From the NCBI GenBank assembly GCA_002336105.1, contig DDEQ01000043.1:76524-140523 (forward strand): 64,000 nucleotides of DNA. The letters are read 5' to 3'. The translations under genes and the position numbers were made by a program. Every line of letters begins with the position of its first letter. The stretch's first letter is position 1. The notes under the pieces were generated by a model, which was not told where the DNA came from, made no database searches, and saw only the letters and a list, made by a program, of their open reading frames with translations. Shown here one piece after another: positions 17,998 through 25,546 of the stretch. This DNA is from Chthonomonas sp. UBA1950 (GTDB taxonomy: Bacteria > Armatimonadota > Fimbriimonadia > Fimbriimonadales > Fimbriimonadaceae).

Positions 17998-19290
17998 GTG
18001 CAAAAGAGAGAGTTTGGCTTCGAAACAAGAATGCTACATGCAGGGCAAATCCCTGATCCCTATGTCGGAGCAAGAGCCGTTCCCATCTATCAAACCACCT
18101 CTTATGTGTTTGGCGATACAGACGAAGCTGCTCACCTTTTCGAGCTGAAACAATACGGCAACATCTATTCGCGAATTAGCAATCCGACAACGGCCGTGCT
18201 TGAAGAGCGGATCGCTTCTTTGGAAGGGGCGACTGGGGCGGTCGCCGTCGCAAGCGGAATGGCTGCCGAATTTGCGACCGTCATGACTCTTTGCAATCCA
18301 GGAGACGAAATCGTAGCGAGTTCACAACTCTATGGAGGAACGCTCACGATGATGGCGCACACGCTGAAGAAACTGAGCATCGAGGTTAAGTTTGTAGATG
18401 CTGCCGATCTGTCAGCTTGGGAACAAGCAATCACCCCCAATACGAGAGCGCTCTTCACCGAAATCATCGGAAATCCAACGAACACGATTTCCGACTTGTC
18501 GGCTTTGGCGGCGCTTGCCGATTCAAAGAAGATCCCACTCATCGTTGACAGCACTTTCGCGACGCCTTATCTCTGCCGACCAATCGAGTGGGGAGCAACG
18601 ATAGTGGTTCACTCGGCAACCAAGTTCATTGGTGGTCACGGCACAAGCATTGGCGGCGTTGTTGTGGACTCGGGCGACTTCGATTTTTCCCACTACAAAA
18701 CGATTGCCGAACCTTCGCCAAGCTATCACGGGCTCAAGTTTTACGACACTTTTGGCCATTACGGATTCTTGATGAAACTTCGCACCGAAATAGTCCGTGA
18801 TACGGGTGCTTGTATCTCTCCGATGAATTCATTCTTGCTGTTGCAAGGCTTGGAGACTCTGGCACTTCGAATGGATCGGCACGTCAGCAATGCACAAACG
18901 GTCGCCAAGTTCCTTGAGGAGCACCCGTTGGTCGGTCGTGTTTTTTACGCCGGTTTGCCCAGCCACCCCCAGCACGATTTAGCAAAGAAATACCTTCCCA
19001 AAGGCGCTGGATCGATCATGTCGTTCGAAATCAATCCGAAGTCAGGTACGCCCCGCGATGCTGGGAAGAAATTCATTGAGTCGCTCCAACTTTTCTCACA
19101 CCTGGCAAATGTCGGGGATGCAAAGTCTCTCGTCATCCATCCTGGATCGACCACTCATCAGCAACTTTCAGATGACGAAATGGTTGCCAGCGGGATCACC
19201 AGCGGTATGATCCGGCTTTCGGTAGGGCTGGAAACTGCTGATGATTTGCTATGGGATCTTGATCAGGCACTTTCGATTGCGGGCAATTAG
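17998..19290 (+). CDS. metY: O-acetylhomoserine sulfhydrylase (MetY-like)
   Basis: A 430-residue Cys/Met-metabolism PLP enzyme, the length typical of O-acetylhomoserine aminocarboxypropyltransferases. It starts FGFETRMLHAGQIPDPYVGA, has the PTTAVLEERIASLEG segment, and carries the PLP lysine in HSATKFIGGHGTSIGG near residue 208. It would make homocysteine from O-acetylhomoserine and sulfide; methionine gamma-lyase is a less likely alternative. The start is GTG 17998; the next in-frame Met would remove conserved N-terminal residues. TAAACT seven bases upstream and no Shine-Dalgarno suggest a leaderless message. hom is also present in the window. Confidence 0.88.
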   Translation: MQKREFGFETRMLHAGQIPDPYVGARAVPIYQTTSYVFGDTDEAAHLFELKQYGNIYSRISNPTTAVLEERIASLEGATGAVAVASGMAAEFATVMTLCNPGDEIVASSQLYGGTLTMMAHTLKKLSIEVKFVDAADLSAWEQAITPNTRALFTEIIGNPTNTISDLSALAALADSKKIPLIVDSTFATPYLCRPIEWGATIVVHSATKFIGGHGTSIGGVVVDSGDFDFSHYKTIAEPSPSYHGLKFYDTFGHYGFLMKLRTEIVRDTGACISPMNSFLLLQGLETLALRMDRHVSNAQTVAKFLEEHPLVGRVFYAGLPSHPQHDLAKKYLPKGAGSIMSFEINPKSGTPRDAGKKFIESLQLFSHLANVGDAKSLVIHPGSTTHQQLSDDEMVASGITSGMIRLSVGLETADDLLWDLDQALSIAGN

Positions 19291-19296
19291 TAAACT
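19291..19296 (+). promoter_or_regulatory. -10-like TAAACT before the M29 aminopeptidase
   Basis: TAAACT begins one base after the metY stop and lies five bases before ATG 19302. No Shine-Dalgarno is present in the 11-base gap, so the gene may have its own leaderless promoter besides read-through from metY. Confidence 0.45.
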
Positions 19297-19301
19297 AAGT
19301 C

Positions 19302-20537
19302 ATGCCTCGAAGCTTTGAAGAAAACCTCGCCCTCTACGCCAAGCTTGCAATCAAGCACGGCGTGAATCTACAGCTTGATCAAGAACTGATCATGACGGCG
19401 GATATCAACGACGCGCCGCTTGTTCGCCTCTTGGTAAAAGAGGCATATCAGGCAGGGGCAAAGAACGTTGCAGTGATGTTCAATGACGAAATCAGCAGCC
19501 TCATCCGCTACCAAGAGGCCTCATCGAATGCAATCGGGTACGCCCCTCAATGGTTCTATGACAGCATTGCGCGAGCGTATTCAGAGGGAGCAGCCCGACT
19601 AGCTATCACGGGTAGCAACCCAGCGCTCCTTCGAGACATTGACCCAGACAAGATAGCGACATCCAGCAAGGTAAACGCCGTAGCCTCAAAGGAAATGATG
19701 GAGTACATCGGCGAATTCAAGGTGAACTGGAATATCATCGGTTCACCATCTGCAGGCTGGGCTAAACAGGTCTTCCCTGACCTATCTGAGGCCGAAGCAA
19801 TCAGCAAGCTATGGGACGCCATTTTCGTGACCGCCCGAGTTAACGAAGAGGACCCACTCGCCGCATGGGAACAGCATTGCAACAACCTAGAGATTCATCA
19901 AAATCACCTCAACTCTCTGAATCTTGATTCAGTCCGATTTAGGGGGCCAGGCACAGACCTCACCGTCGGCCTCGCAGAAGGACACATCTGGGTTGGAGGC
20001 TGGGGTTATGCCAAGAACGGCGTTCGCTGTGCTGCCAATATTCCAACGGAAGAAGTCTTCACAATGCCTCACCGAGCACGTGTCAACGGAGTCGCTTCTA
20101 GCACCAAGACTCTCAGCCTTCGTGGACAGATCCTAGAAGGGATCGAGGTTGAGTTCAAAGACGGCAAAGTCGTCAAGGCATCGGCGAAGAAAGGAGAGGA
20201 GACATTCCTCAAGTTGCTGGAATCAGATGAGGGAGCGAGCCATCTTGGAGAGGTCGCGCTTGTACCTAACAGTTCTGCCGTTTCGAAAGCTGGCGTAGTC
20301 TTCCACAACACGCTTTATGACGAGAATGCGGCTTGCCACATTGCGATGGGTCGATGCTATTCCGAAAACCTGAAAGGGTGGGACGACATGTCTGAAGATC
20401 AGAGAACAGAAGCAGGAGCTAACGACAGCATCATCCACGTTGACTGGATGATTGGATCAGCTGAAGTGGACGTTGATGGAATCACAAAAGATGGCAAAAC
20501 GGTTCCAATTTTGAAAGCTGGCGAATGGGTTAGCTAA
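19302..20537 (+). CDS. M29 family aminopeptidase
   Basis: A 411-residue metal-dependent aminopeptidase of the AmpS/PepS/aminopeptidase T family. Family signature regions are NIPTEEVFTMPHR (metal glutamate), VPNSSAVSKAGVVFHNTLYD, NAACHIAMGRCY and the late IIHVDWMIGS carrying the HxD ligands. It probably acts in the cytoplasm in peptide turnover, as a dimer in known members. It follows metY by 11 bases. Confidence 0.93.
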   Translation: MPRSFEENLALYAKLAIKHGVNLQLDQELIMTADINDAPLVRLLVKEAYQAGAKNVAVMFNDEISSLIRYQEASSNAIGYAPQWFYDSIARAYSEGAARLAITGSNPALLRDIDPDKIATSSKVNAVASKEMMEYIGEFKVNWNIIGSPSAGWAKQVFPDLSEAEAISKLWDAIFVTARVNEEDPLAAWEQHCNNLEIHQNHLNSLNLDSVRFRGPGTDLTVGLAEGHIWVGGWGYAKNGVRCAANIPTEEVFTMPHRARVNGVASSTKTLSLRGQILEGIEVEFKDGKVVKASAKKGEETFLKLLESDEGASHLGEVALVPNSSAVSKAGVVFHNTLYDENAACHIAMGRCYSENLKGWDDMSEDQRTEAGANDSIIHVDWMIGSAEVDVDGITKDGKTVPILKAGEWVS

Positions 20538-20601
20538 CGGCCGTTTAAACATAGTTTGAGCTAAAAACCACAACATTTCACCAAGCCTTTTTTACAGCTA
20601 G

Positions 20602-20610
20602 TGTTATGAT
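20602..20610 (+). promoter_or_regulatory. Extended -10 promoter TGT-TATGAT
   Basis: TGT followed by TATGAT (20605-20610) is a good extended -10 element. The expected transcription start falls at or beside 20617, the A of the ATG of the next gene, so the transcript would be leaderless. No clear -35, which extended -10 promoters do not need. Confidence 0.6.
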
Positions 20611-20616
20611 GTGGTT

Positions 20617-21009
20617 ATGGAAGATGGCTACGCAATGGCGCCTCTAGCCCTTTCTAGAGGCGATTTTTTTCTCGTTGGAACGCTCGAAGCGGACGGCATG
20701 ATCCGAATGGAAATACAGGATCAAATCGATCCGCTCGGCGAATCTCAATCTGTTCCTGTCCGGCTCGGGTGGGTGACACAAGAAGATATGCGTCACTTCA
20801 TAAGTGACGCAATGCCCTGCAGCCTCAAAACGGATACGGCATCAAGCGATGAGATTGAAGCAGTCTTCCGGGTTGATGGCCCGTTCGTTCACGTGCGATT
20901 CATCGAAGCAGACGGAAAATCTGACGGAGCAATGCTACGAAGAGATGAATTCAAAGCATTTGGTGAAGGCATCATCGGAAAGGTGTTCGCAGGCGGGTTC
21001 TTCGTCTAG
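20617..21009 (+). CDS. Hypothetical protein, 130 residues
   Basis: A small acidic, probably beta-rich cytoplasmic protein (MEDGYAMAPLALSRGDFFL and onwards), without signal peptide or recognised motif. ATG 20617 coincides with the predicted transcription start of an extended -10 promoter. Oddly, a terminator-like hairpin with a T7 tract lies within codons 8 to 18. If that hairpin really terminates transcription, the true start could be further down, for example ATG 20698. The codon pattern is protein-like on both sides of the hairpin, so I keep the longer form. A long perfect hairpin follows the stop. Confidence 0.6.
   Translation: MEDGYAMAPLALSRGDFFLVGTLEADGMIRMEIQDQIDPLGESQSVPVRLGWVTQEDMRHFISDAMPCSLKTDTASSDEIEAVFRVDGPFVHVRFIEADGKSDGAMLRRDEFKAFGEGIIGKVFAGGFFV
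20639..20670 (+). terminator. Intrinsic-terminator-like hairpin inside a coding start
   Basis: CGCCTCTAG (20639-20647) pairs perfectly with CTAGAGGCG (20654-20662) around loop CCCTTT, followed by A and seven T (20664-20670). It has the full form of a Rho-independent terminator, yet begins 23 bases into the gene at 20617. It may attenuate that gene or terminate read-through from the M29 gene. Confidence 0.65.
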
Positions 21010-21027
21010 GACAAGGACTTTCTATCT

Positions 21028-21072
21028 AAATCGAGGGGGCGTTCGCAGCATAACCGAACGCCCCCTCGATTT
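21028..21072 (+). terminator. Long perfect hairpin after hypothetical gene
   Basis: An 18-bp perfect stem (AAATCGAGGGGGCGTTCG, 21028-21045, complement at 21055-21072) with a nine-base loop, starting 18 bases after the stop. The 3' side ends in ATTTCTGTT, only a weak T tract. Likely transcription end of the 20617 gene. Confidence 0.75.
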
Positions 21073-21450
21073 CTGTTGACCGCCCTGAAGAGAAGAGGGA
21101 TGACCTGGCGCGACTCAGTCGTTTTTAAGCACCCGTGGGGAAAAATGGGCATCCAAGCTGCTTCGACTATTTGATGAGTTTTTTTGGCGTACAAGTTGGG
21201 AGAACTCCGTGCCAAGCTTGTCGCATATCGCCATATCCTGGGTCGTTTTGGGTAATTCGCTCCAATCAGCAGTTCTCCTGCTACTTTTGAATTGGTTATC
21301 TAACCGCAAATTGAGGGCGTAAACCTGGCTGGAAACGAGGTGCAAGACGGCAACTAGTCTATCTAGTAGACAAACGTGACTCTTTTAGGCTACAGAGGAA
21401 TACCATTAAAGAACGAAGATGTAGACAGAACGAATAATCTTCATAAATCG
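21073..21450. other. Non-coding spacer upstream of the dcw cluster
   Basis: No convincing gene in this stretch; short ORFs on both strands lack protein-like composition and ribosome sites. At 21136-21150 two direct boxes, TGGGG and TGGGC, are separated by AAAAA (10-bp period), resembling a second weak MraZ site about 500 bases before mraZ. Confidence 0.5.
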
Positions 21451-21495
21451 TCCCAAAAACCGCCAATTTTTCCCACTTTTGCCCAAAAGATGGGC
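21451..21495. promoter_or_regulatory. MraZ operator: five boxes at 10-bp period
   Basis: TCCCA (21451), CGCCA (21461), TCCCA (21471) and GCCCA (21481) occur at exactly 10-bp steps. On the minus strand they read TGGGA, TGGCG, TGGGA, TGGGC with five-base spacers. A fifth box, TGGGC, follows on the plus strand at 21491. E. coli MraZ binds TGGGN direct repeats with five-base spacers in front of mraZ, so this is almost certainly the autoregulatory operator. TATACT (21497-21502), directly adjacent, is the likely -10; bound MraZ would cover the promoter. Confidence 0.85.
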
Positions 21496-21496
21496 A

Positions 21497-21502
21497 TATA
21501 CT
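21497..21502 (+). promoter_or_regulatory. Probable -10 element TATACT of the dcw promoter
   Basis: TATACT abuts the last MraZ box. Initiation near 21509 would give a leader of about 134 bases containing imperfect hairpins. No consensus -35 is visible; that position lies within the MraZ boxes. Confidence 0.5.
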
Positions 21503-21642
21503 GTTTTCCAAGCAAGCCTAGAGACAGGATGTTTCTAGAATAGCCCGAGGCAGGGCCGACCTCCTCAAGCTTTCCGGAGATTGCATCGAAAAGGATTTCA
21601 ATGTAATCACCAAAAACAGTTTACAGGGATTTAGGTGTTTCG

Positions 21643-22137
21643 GTGGCAGAAAACTCAGAGGTGGGTACACCCGCTAGAAGATTAACTGGCACCGAAGAAT
21701 CCAAAGTAGACGACCGGTATCGCGTTAGCGTGCCCAAGAAATACCGCGATTTGCTAGGGACATCCTTTGCGATCTGTATCGGCTTAAATGGGCGCGTCTG
21801 GATCGTTCGAAATGCTGCTTGGGAGCAGATGGCTAGCGAAATCGATGCTATGGATCCTTTGAATCCAGGGCGCCACCAGCTAGAACAGATGCTTTATGGA
21901 AATGCAGAGGCGGACGTTCAACTGGATGACGGCGGGCGAATAGTGCTTCCAAAGGCATTGCGTCCTAGGTTTGTCCAGGGCAAAGAAGTTAAGTTTGTCG
22001 GATGCGGAGATAGGCTTGAGCTTTGGTCGGAAGGCGAGTATTACGGAGAACATTCGGAAATGCTGACCCAGCCAAATACCTGGAGCAAAGCCTTTAACGA
22101 AGCTTACAGCGTCGCTAAAGGTTCAAAGGGCTCCTAA
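21643..22137 (+). CDS. mraZ: Transcriptional regulator MraZ
   Basis: A 164-residue MraZ with its two SpoVT/AbrB-type half domains: VDDRYRVSVPKKYRD around residue 23 and LDDGGRIVLPKALRP around residue 98. An N-terminal extension of about 20 residues precedes the first domain. MraZ forms a ring that binds TGGG-type repeats upstream of its own gene and represses the dcw cluster; five such boxes lie 150 to 190 bases upstream. GTG 21643 has AGGTG five bases before it. First gene of the cluster. Confidence 0.94.
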   Translation: MAENSEVGTPARRLTGTEESKVDDRYRVSVPKKYRDLLGTSFAICIGLNGRVWIVRNAAWEQMASEIDAMDPLNPGRHQLEQMLYGNAEADVQLDDGGRIVLPKALRPRFVQGKEVKFVGCGDRLELWSEGEYYGEHSEMLTQPNTWSKAFNEAYSVAKGSKGS

Positions 22138-22167
22138 AGTCTCTCTCTACAATAAGGTTGCGGAAAG

Positions 22168-23052
22168 ATGAAGCATGACCCAGTGATGATGGATGAGGTC
22201 CTTAAAGCCCTCGCGCTCAAAGCTGGTCAGATTTATCTCGACGGGACACTCGGATTAGCTGGGCACGCTCTTCGCATGCTGCAAGAGCTTGGGCCAGAAG
22301 GGATTTTGATCGGACTCGATCACGATGAGACTATGCTTGCAGAGGCAAAGAACCGATTGGCAGGGTTGCCGCAGAAGATGCACCTTCTTCATGCGGATTT
22401 CCGACAGGTGCCCGAGGTTCTCGCCGATCTCAAGCTGAAACCTCACGGAATGTTATTTGATCTAGGCCTCAACCTAGCGCAAATCACGGACGCATCCAGA
22501 GGGATGAGCTTTGCCACGGATGGCCCCTTAGATATGCGCCAAGACCGCTCCCAAGGCGAGCCGGCGGCGGCGTTGCTGAACAGAATGTCTCCCAATGAAA
22601 TCGAGAAAGCTCTTTGGGAGTTGGGGGACGAGCGATGGGCACGAGCTATTGCTCAAAAGATTGTTGCTCGACGGAAGGAAAAACCGCTGCGTACAACCAC
22701 AGACTTGGTTGACTGCGTATTGGCTGCAATTCCCGTCGGTGCGAGAGACAAGCGAATTCACCCTGCCACAAGGACTTTTCAGGCAGTGCGAATGATGACG
22801 AACGGTGACCTTGACGAACTAGAGGAGGCCATTATTGAGTCTGCGCAACATCTCGCCGCCGAGGGAACTTTAGTTATTTTGTCTTTTCACTCAGGTGAGG
22901 ACCGCGTTGTGAAGAGCGCGTTTCGAAGCCTTGCTGGCGAAGAGTTTGAGGAGCTTTACAAAAAGCCTCTAACCCCGACCCAGGCAGAAATTGATTCGAA
23001 TCCTCGGAGCCGGAGCACGAAGCTACGCGCCATCCGAAGGAAGGCTGTTTAA
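22168..23052 (+). CDS. rsmH: 16S rRNA (cytosine-1402-N4)-methyltransferase RsmH
   Basis: A 294-residue SAM-dependent methyltransferase that modifies C1402 in the ribosomal decoding centre, classically encoded second in the dcw cluster (mraW). It begins MKHDPVMMDEVLKAL, with DGTLGLAGHA as the SAM loop, IGLDHDETML after the second strand, LFDLGLNLAQITDASRGMSF, and C-terminal LVILSFHSGEDRVVK and NPRSRSTKLRAIRR, all diagnostic. ATG 22168 follows mraZ by 30 bases. Confidence 0.97.
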   Translation: MKHDPVMMDEVLKALALKAGQIYLDGTLGLAGHALRMLQELGPEGILIGLDHDETMLAEAKNRLAGLPQKMHLLHADFRQVPEVLADLKLKPHGMLFDLGLNLAQITDASRGMSFATDGPLDMRQDRSQGEPAAALLNRMSPNEIEKALWELGDERWARAIAQKIVARRKEKPLRTTTDLVDCVLAAIPVGARDKRIHPATRTFQAVRMMTNGDLDELEEAIIESAQHLAAEGTLVILSFHSGEDRVVKSAFRSLAGEEFEELYKKPLTPTQAEIDSNPRSRSTKLRAIRRKAV

Positions 23053-23097
23053 GAAAGTTAACTTGGCCGATTGGCCTTATTTGGACTGGAGAATCCC

Positions 23098-23604
23098 ATG
23101 AGCGTAGACCTAATCATCAAGACTGAAAAAGACCAGCCCGTCGAGGGCCAGGTTCGACACGCGGCGTATGTGCAAACGCGCACGACGTCCAACCCCAATC
23201 CGTCAGTTTCGATTCCTGAGAAATACACTCATTCCGCAGGCAAGTCAGATTCTAGGCAAACACAGAAGGCTAAGTCACGGTCGAAAACTCGCCAACTCAA
23301 CGTAACGGCGTCAAGAGCAATCCTGTTTGCAAAGACGATGCTTGCGACCGCATTTGTGAGCGCTTTGACTAGCCACACGATGGTCGAAGGTGCTCGAACA
23401 GAACTTCAGAAAACGATCAACCGAACAAATGCGATGAATCGGCAAACTGACGAGTCTTCGAGCTACCTGGCAAAGATCACGTCGGATCAGGAAATTGCTA
23501 AATGGGCGATCTCTCGTGGTTATGTCTCTGCCGACACCACCGAGACCGCACATAGCAAAAAGACTTTCGTGGCGATGAACGAGGTCGGCATCCGCCATGA
23601 GTGA
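23098..23604 (+). CDS. FtsL-like division protein
   Basis: A 168-residue bitopic membrane protein in the ftsL position between rsmH and the division transpeptidase gene. A long basic cytoplasmic N-terminus of about 75 residues precedes one hydrophobic segment (ASRAILFAKTMLATAFVSAL), then a short coiled-coil-like stretch (RTELQKTINRTNAMNRQTDE) and WAISRGYVS, recalling the AxxLG(Y/M) ending of FtsL proteins. FtsL links FtsQ to FtsW/FtsI. Similarity is positional and structural, so I give no symbol. ATG 23098 has GGAG upstream; an in-frame ATG at 23071 is less likely. Its end overlaps the transpeptidase start by eight bases. Confidence 0.75.
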   Translation: MSVDLIIKTEKDQPVEGQVRHAAYVQTRTTSNPNPSVSIPEKYTHSAGKSDSRQTQKAKSRSKTRQLNVTASRAILFAKTMLATAFVSALTSHTMVEGARTELQKTINRTNAMNRQTDESSSYLAKITSDQEIAKWAISRGYVSADTTETAHSKKTFVAMNEVGIRHE

Positions 23605-25546
23605 GGCAAAGCGAACCGGAAAGTACAACATCAATTTCGGCACTGCGGTTGTCGGTGGCCTGCTTGTGCTCGCCGCCCTGTCACAAGCAAAACTACAAGT
23701 CTTCGAGAGCAAAAGCACAGTCGAGATGGCAAACAAGAAAAAGAGGTTTGTCAAAGAAGAAATCCTATTTGCGAAACGGGGAACGATCTATAGCTCGAAC
23801 GGCAAGGCTTTGGCGACAGACGATGAAACGTATCAGTTGAGAGTTTCGTTTAGCGAAGTGCCCCACACGCCTGCGTTCTGGATGGATGTCAGTGAAGCGA
23901 GCGGCATTCCCCTGTCCGAATTTGAGGCCCAAGAAGGTACGACTACAGGCAATCGGTCCTGGCCAAAACCATTATCTGAGGCCGAGCGAAAAGCCATCGA
24001 TCAGGTCCGAACTGACTGGCGTGCAGACGGTCTCGCGGCAGCCCCTATGGGCACGCGAGAGTATCCGCTAGGTTCGGATGCGTCACTGATTGTTGGAGTT
24101 CGCCGTCTCGACCGTGATCAGATTAAAAAGGGAGACCTCGGCTGGAATGAGCTAGTCGCCCTTCACGGTGTCCCTGCAAGAGGCTATTTCATCCGCGAGC
24201 GAGACAAAAGCAAAGTCAACCCCGGTGATCTTGGTTACAACGAGTTAGTCGAAAAATATGATGAGCCCAAATCGGGCTTTTTTCTTAAGCCCACGTTATC
24301 AGGGCTAGAATCTGCTCTCAATGCCAATCTCAAAGGGGAAAACGGCGTTAAGGTTGGGCTAAAAGACAGAAACGGCTTGTTCTTGCCGATGCAGAACTTC
24401 CCTGGCAACAAACCTAAGCAAGACGGTGAAGACGTTGTGTTGACGATTGACAGTAGTCTGCAGCAGGCAGCCACCAAAGCGATCAAAGAAGCTGTTGAGA
24501 AGCAAAAAGCCGATAACGGCGCGGCGATTATTCTCGACCCTCAAACCGGAGACTTACTCGCCATGGCCAGTTGGCCTGCCTTTTCTCCTTACTCGGAAGA
24601 CGGTGCGCCAGGAGAGATGTCACCCAAGAACACGACCAACGCCGCGACGATGTGCGTGTTCGAACCGGGATCGACGATGAAGGTTTTGACCTTAGCAATG
24701 GCGCTTAACGATGGCAAAGTTCATATGAACGACACCACCTTTTGCTCGGGCACATGGTTCCCGGCGCCAAAAGTTCGAGTGCGATGTGATTCGTCTCATG
24801 GAGCCCACGGGCTTGAGGACCCAAAAGCGGCAATCGCAAAGAGTTGCAACGTCGCCGCTGCGCAGTGGGCAACCAAAATTGGCCGAGATAAGTTGATTGA
24901 GTACATCGAACAACTGGGGCTCAACTCGAAAACTCGGATTGGCATCGGCGAAGTGAGGAGCCGATACAACGAGAATGATCCGGCCAAACTCCTACAGCTC
25001 ACTCGACTGGGTTATGGACAAGCATTGTCCGCAACACCGGTCGGATTAGCTGGTGGGTTTAGCGCAATTGGTAACGGTGGTTTTCACATCACACCAAGAC
25101 TCGTCAAGCGAATCGGAGACAAGGATCAGCCGATTCTCAACACGGGTCGAGTTTTCTCTGAAGAGACCTCCAAGCAGGTTCTTGATTGTATGGAAGCAGT
25201 CTTCTCTTCTGAAAAGGGGACCGGGCACGGACTTAGAATTCCTGGTTATCGACTCGCTGGCAAAACTGGCACAGCTCAGAAGATCGGCAAAGGACAAACA
25301 GGGCACGTCGCCAACTTTGTTGGTTTTGTGCCAGCTATTAAGCCGAAGGTTGAGATCCTTGTCATGGTGAACAATCCAAGGAACGCCTATTACGGGGCGT
25401 CTGTTGCTGGTCCAGTGTTTAGACAGCTTGCGCTCAATGTGATTAGCCATTACAAGATCGCCCCGACAGAACCGATCGAGCTACCTAAAAACAAAGTTGC
25501 GCCAAGCACCGCCAAGAAGGTACAGAATGATGGGGATGACGCTTAG
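23597..25546 (+). CDS. ftsI: Division transpeptidase, class B PBP (FtsI/SpoVD type)
   Basis: A 649-residue class B penicillin-binding protein that cross-links septal peptidoglycan. One N-terminal membrane segment (INFGTAVVGGLLVLAAL) is followed by the pedestal domain and the transpeptidase domain with the active-site STMK (EPGSTMKVLTLA), the SCN motif (KSCNVAA) and KTGTAQK. The pedestal contains an unusual duplicated segment: GDLGWNELVALHGVPARGYF followed by GDLGYNELVEKYDEPKSGFF (about 24126-24290). Lies between the ftsL-like gene and murE, overlapping both. Confidence 0.94.
   Translation: MSEAKRTGKYNINFGTAVVGGLLVLAALSQAKLQVFESKSTVEMANKKKRFVKEEILFAKRGTIYSSNGKALATDDETYQLRVSFSEVPHTPAFWMDVSEASGIPLSEFEAQEGTTTGNRSWPKPLSEAERKAIDQVRTDWRADGLAAAPMGTREYPLGSDASLIVGVRRLDRDQIKKGDLGWNELVALHGVPARGYFIRERDKSKVNPGDLGYNELVEKYDEPKSGFFLKPTLSGLESALNANLKGENGVKVGLKDRNGLFLPMQNFPGNKPKQDGEDVVLTIDSSLQQAATKAIKEAVEKQKADNGAAIILDPQTGDLLAMASWPAFSPYSEDGAPGEMSPKNTTNAATMCVFEPGSTMKVLTLAMALNDGKVHMNDTTFCSGTWFPAPKVRVRCDSSHGAHGLEDPKAAIAKSCNVAAAQWATKIGRDKLIEYIEQLGLNSKTRIGIGEVRSRYNENDPAKLLQLTRLGYGQALSATPVGLAGGFSAIGNGGFHITPRLVKRIGDKDQPILNTGRVFSEETSKQVLDCMEAVFSSEKGTGHGLRIPGYRLAGKTGTAQKIGKGQTGHVANFVGFVPAIKPKVEILVMVNNPRNAYYGASVAGPVFRQLALNVISHYKIAPTEPIELPKNKVAPSTAKKVQNDGDDA

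Noticed and set aside
21006..21345. Two short minus-strand frames in the spacer before mraZ
   Set aside because: Composition not protein-like and one spans the long hairpin at 21028-21072.
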